DNA of 47,543 bases. Origin: Flavobacteriales bacterium. Lineage in GTDB: Bacteria > Bacteroidota > Bacteroidia > Flavobacteriales > Flavobacteriaceae. This document shows, piece after piece, positions 44,549 through 47,543 of the stretch. The stretch is taken from contig JAHENA010000012.1 of the NCBI GenBank assembly GCA_024643405.1, positions 1 to 47,543 on the forward strand, in the 5' to 3' direction. The position numbers and the translations under genes were made by a program. How positions within the stretch are numbered: the stretch's first letter is position 1; the number at the start of each line of letters is the position of its first letter. The notes beneath the pieces were generated by a model. The model made no database searches. It was not told the DNA's origin and saw only the letters and a program-made list of their open reading frames with translations.

Positions 44549-47467
44549 TTAGTCTTCTATCGCCTCATAAATTAGGCGTTGTATTTTCGTCCTTATATCT
44601 TCTTTTAATAGTAAATTTTGTCCTGCATTGGGATACGTTCTATTAGCCAAAAACACATAAACAATTTCCTTTTCAGGATCTGCCCAAGCATAGGTTCCTG
44701 TAAAACCTGAATGCCCAAAACTAGTCATAGACACACAACCACAAGTTGGGCCTTCTTCATCTAATTGGGGTTTATCAAAACCTATTCCACGCCGATTCTC
44801 TTTAGTACAAAAATAACAAGTATTAAACTTATCCATTGTCTCTGGCTTAAAATAACGTTTTCCACCATAAAATCCTTTTTGCAAATACATTTGCATAATC
44901 TTAGCAACATCATTAGCATTACTAAAAACACCTGCATGACCTCCCACGCCATTTTGCATGGCCGCACCCATATCATGCACATAACCATGAATTTCTTGGT
45001 TTCGATAATAATCATCAATTTCAGTTGGCACTATATCTTTACCACTCATTTTATGATATGGATTATACATAGTTAGGTTAGCTCCTAAAGATTCATAAAA
45101 ATGATCTTGGATTAACTCGTCTAATCCTTTGTCGTAATGAGTCTCTATATATTTCTTTAAAATGTAAAAAGGTAAATCACTATACTTATAGCGCAATTTG
45201 GGTAACAGCTTAGTGTTTTTAATAATAAGTTGCATAGAATCTGGATAATCGCTTCTTAAATATAAATTGTTAGCAATCTCAATATTAAACTTATTACTAC
45301 GGACATTTCGATAATATTTTGCGCTTGGTTTTTTAGTTTGAGAATCTAAAGTGGCCACATAAAAAGGAACCCAAGGAATTAATCTGGCATAATGTGATAA
45401 CATTTCCTTGATTGTAATATTCTTTTTATTAGAGTTTTTATATTCTGGAAGTAACTTTGATAATTTATCATCTAAATTAACAACGCCTTGTTCTTCTAAT
45501 TCCATAAGTAAAGGCAAAGTTGAAATTATTTTTGTTAAAGAAGCTACGTCATAAATATCATTGGACTCGACTAATTCATTTCCTTCATAAGTATGCTTTC
45601 CAAAGTTTTTATTATAAATAACTTTTCCTTTGCGTGCTATAAGTAATTGGATTCCTGGTGTCATTTTATTGTCTACGGCATATTGCGCAACTGAATCAAC
45701 CTTTTCCAGCTTTTTTGAACTCATCCCTGCCCGCTCTGGTAAGGTATAACTTAATCGCTCAAGATCATTGTTTTGAATTCCAGTCCCAACCCTAAAGAAA
45801 TCTCCAGTAGAAACGGGTAAATTTCCTTTTGATTGAATAGCCCCAAAAATTAATTGTGCTGATTTTTGTTGTGCAATTTTACTATTTTGATAACTGACAA
45901 TAATACTTTCAATATTTTCAATAGATTTTAAATCCGCAAGCACGTATGGTTTTACAAAAACATCTAAAATAACATTATGAGTCCTTGCTATTTCATATAA
46001 CCAAACGAGTTCTTGGTCTGTAAATTCATAACTTTTCCAAGGGCTATCATTAGAACGATGAAATCCTAAAATTACTGTATTATAAGATTGCAATTGTATT
46101 AAAAGTTCATCCAACTTCTCAGCTTTTACCTCATGTATTTTACCATATTTTTTTAATTCCGCAAGAAAATCTGCACCATTATCGTCGCCCATTTTTACAT
46201 AGGCTATCGTTTTGGTTTCTAATCTGCGAAGTGGAACAAAATCAGATTCATTTTTTACTATTGTTAATGCATTTTCAATGAGTTCTTCATATAAGCTGAT
46301 GTCTTTAATACGATTTAAATCTTCTGCTAAATTTTTTGTTTCAATTGGTTTATAATGGTTTAATCCTACCTTATACTTTGCTTTTAAAATTTTCTTAACG
46401 GAATACTGTAATCGTTCCTCGGTTATTTTACCCGCATAATAAGCATCCATAATTTTAGCAATTCCTATTGGAGGGTCTTCTGAAATTAATAGCATATCAT
46501 TTCCAGCCAAAAAAGCTGCTAAATCTATTTCTCCTGATTCGTTAAAATCGGCAGCACCTTTCATATTGAGTGCATCAGAAATAATTAATCCATTAAATTT
46601 AAGTGAATTTCTTAAAATATCAGTGACCACATGATTAGATAAGGATGATGGGTATTTGGATCTTTTTTCTAAACTTGGAACATTTAAATGAGCCACCATG
46701 ACGCTAGAAAGCCCTTCTTTAATTAATTTTTTATAAGGATACATCTCTATTGAATCAATTCTTTTTTCATCAAAATCGATTGTAGGAAGCGTTTTGTGAG
46801 AGTCTGTTTCAGTGTCACCATGACCAGGAAAATGTTTAGCATTAGCTAAAATACCAGCATCTTGCATGCCTTTCATAAAAGCAGAAGCTTTATTAGTGAC
46901 ATTATCTCTGTCTTCACCAAAAGAACGATTGCCAATTATAGGATTCTTCGGATTCGTATTAATGTCAACAACAGGAGCAAAATTCAAGTGTACACCTAAA
47001 CGCTTACAATGCTCTCCAATTTGTCTTCCAACTTGTTCAATTAACTTGTTATCTTTAATAGCACCTAGTGTCATATTCCAAGGAAAGGCAAAAGTAGAAT
47101 CTAAACGCATATTTAATCCCCATTCTGCATCCATACTTATCAGCATCGGGACTTTAGAAAGCTTTTGTAATTCATTATCTAATTTAGCCTGTCTTACAGG
47201 TCCACCTTGAGAATAAATAATCCCCCCTATTTGATATTCTTTAATTAATTGGATTTTTTCATTTTTAGTAGCTTCGTCTTGATTAGAAAAAACCTGTATT
47301 GTATATAACTGACCAACTTTTTCTTTTAAAGTAAGAGTATTATAAATACTATCGACCCATTTTTGTTGAAGATTTGGATTTGAACTTAATAAAGGGTCTT
47401 TTATACTTTGTGCAACAACGGCATTAAAAATAAAAAATATAAAAATGGTTAATTTAATTTGGTGCAT
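44549..47467 (-). CDS. GH3 (NagZ-like) and beta-lactamase-family fusion protein
   Basis: A 972-residue exported protein with a signal peptide (residues 1-19, IFIFFIFNAVVAQ). Residues about 35-400 are a glycoside hydrolase 3 domain of the NagZ type: KHFPGHGDTETDSH (211-224) carries the acid/base-type His, and Asp298 in IISDALNMKGA is the likely nucleophile. Residues about 400-560 look like a GH3 C-terminal-type domain. Residues about 575-972 are a serine hydrolase of the class C beta-lactamase family, with SLTK (Ser643, Lys646), a YSD motif and HSG in FGHSGFTG. It may release GlcNAc and act on peptidoglycan fragments in the periplasm; this is inference. A strong promoter lies upstream. Confidence 0.92.
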   Translation of the reverse strand: MHQIKLTIFIFFIFNAVVAQSIKDPLLSSNPNLQQKWVDSIYNTLTLKEKVGQLYTIQVFSNQDEATKNEKIQLIKEYQIGGIIYSQGGPVRQAKLDNELQKLSKVPMLISMDAEWGLNMRLDSTFAFPWNMTLGAIKDNKLIEQVGRQIGEHCKRLGVHLNFAPVVDINTNPKNPIIGNRSFGEDRDNVTNKASAFMKGMQDAGILANAKHFPGHGDTETDSHKTLPTIDFDEKRIDSIEMYPYKKLIKEGLSSVMVAHLNVPSLEKRSKYPSSLSNHVVTDILRNSLKFNGLIISDALNMKGAADFNESGEIDLAAFLAGNDMLLISEDPPIGIAKIMDAYYAGKITEERLQYSVKKILKAKYKVGLNHYKPIETKNLAEDLNRIKDISLYEELIENALTIVKNESDFVPLRRLETKTIAYVKMGDDNGADFLAELKKYGKIHEVKAEKLDELLIQLQSYNTVILGFHRSNDSPWKSYEFTDQELVWLYEIARTHNVILDVFVKPYVLADLKSIENIESIIVSYQNSKIAQQKSAQLIFGAIQSKGNLPVSTGDFFRVGTGIQNNDLERLSYTLPERAGMSSKKLEKVDSVAQYAVDNKMTPGIQLLIARKGKVIYNKNFGKHTYEGNELVESNDIYDVASLTKIISTLPLLMELEEQGVVNLDDKLSKLLPEYKNSNKKNITIKEMLSHYARLIPWVPFYVATLDSQTKKPSAKYYRNVRSNKFNIEIANNLYLRSDYPDSMQLIIKNTKLLPKLRYKYSDLPFYILKKYIETHYDKGLDELIQDHFYESLGANLTMYNPYHKMSGKDIVPTEIDDYYRNQEIHGYVHDMGAAMQNGVGGHAGVFSNANDVAKIMQMYLQKGFYGGKRYFKPETMDKFNTCYFCTKENRRGIGFDKPQLDEEGPTCGCVSMTSFGHSGFTGTYAWADPEKEIVYVFLANRTYPNAGQNLLLKEDIRTKIQRLIYEAIED

Positions 47468-47495
47468 AAACTTGGATTAATTTCAGTTTTTTAAT

Positions 47496-47527
47496 CAAAT
47501 ATAGAATAGACGAAAAACCATGCCAAA
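47496..47527 (-). promoter_or_regulatory. Bacteroidota-type promoter for the GH3 fusion and bshA
   Basis: On the minus strand TTTG (47527-47524) is followed after exactly 20 bases by TATATTTG (47503-47496), 28 bases before the start codon. It probably drives the GH3 fusion and bshA together. Confidence 0.75.
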
Positions 47528-47543
47528 ATAACACTTTTACAAG

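Noticed and set aside
1-47543. CRISPR arrays, tRNA or rRNA genes, insertion sequences, prophage
   Set aside because: No regular spaced repeats, cloverleaf sequences, transposase motifs or phage genes were recognised on either strand.

Overview
The window is a stretch of chromosome from a member of the Bacteroidota, most likely a marine-type Flavobacteriaceae. The DNA is AT-rich and genes have little recognisable Shine-Dalgarno sequence. Many starts are preceded by the Bacteroidota sigma-ABfr type -7 box TAnnTTTG. Markers of the phylum include the type IX secretion gene porQ, an outer-membrane beta-barrel/TonB-receptor family protein with a CarboxypepD_reg-like N-terminus, a bacillithiol synthesis gene (bshA), a fused alpha/beta 2-oxoacid dehydrogenase E1, and a GH3-beta-lactamase fusion. 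No phage, insertion sequence, CRISPR array, tRNA or rRNA was seen. No intergenic gap exceeds about 300 bases.

Layout. 1-3.5 kb: 3' end of prfB, an ArsC-like reductase and a large TonB-dependent receptor-like protein. 3.5-7.2 kb: a 55-residue membrane protein, fumC, a CAP-domain lipoprotein, pdxH and a small unknown protein. 7.2-10 kb: a tight leftward operon pyrR-pyrB-STAS-like-rnz. 10-17 kb: rpsA, a Kbp-like BON/LysM protein, porQ-cmk and lon. 17-23.4 kb: rhomboid protease, lipid A-type acyltransferase, glmM, acpH-ggt and a membrane-anchored unknown protein. 23.4-27.6 kb: an unknown protein divergent from uvrA, and a LOG-family protein. 27.6-36.2 kb: a large protein made of a degenerate M1-peptidase-like region and a probable beta-barrel, then E1 alpha/beta, a small helical protein, a MutS2 without Smr domain and a DCC thiol oxidoreductase. 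36.2-42.7 kb (leftward): mercaptopyruvate sulfurtransferase, a dicarboxylate/amino-acid symporter, aroC and a large FAD/Fe-S dehydrogenase. 42.8-47.5 kb: a small outer-membrane barrel protein, bshA and the GH3-beta-lactamase fusion.

How the genes fit together. Most are housekeeping: translation (prfB, rpsA), TCA and 2-oxoacid metabolism (fumC, E1), pyrimidine and nucleotide metabolism (pyrR, pyrB, cmk), cofactor and aromatic synthesis (pdxH, aroC), envelope synthesis (glmM, LpxL-like acyltransferase), proteolysis (lon, rhomboid), DNA repair (uvrA), thiol and sulfur chemistry (bshA, sulfurtransferase, DCC, ArsC-like). The envelope set (receptor-like barrel, PorQ, CAP lipoprotein, GGT lipoprotein, M1-like barrel, GH3 fusion) is the more lineage-specific part.

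I found no clear new multi-gene system. The most unusual items are: a folded, purine-loop RNA-like element directly after aroC (38551-38615) that resembles a repeat I associate with flavobacteria; a perfect 17-bp inverted repeat between pdxH and the CAP gene; a hairpin next to the pyrR start codon; a strong promoter that moves the start of a tiny membrane protein; and an M1-like protein that has lost its zinc site and gained a barrel tail.
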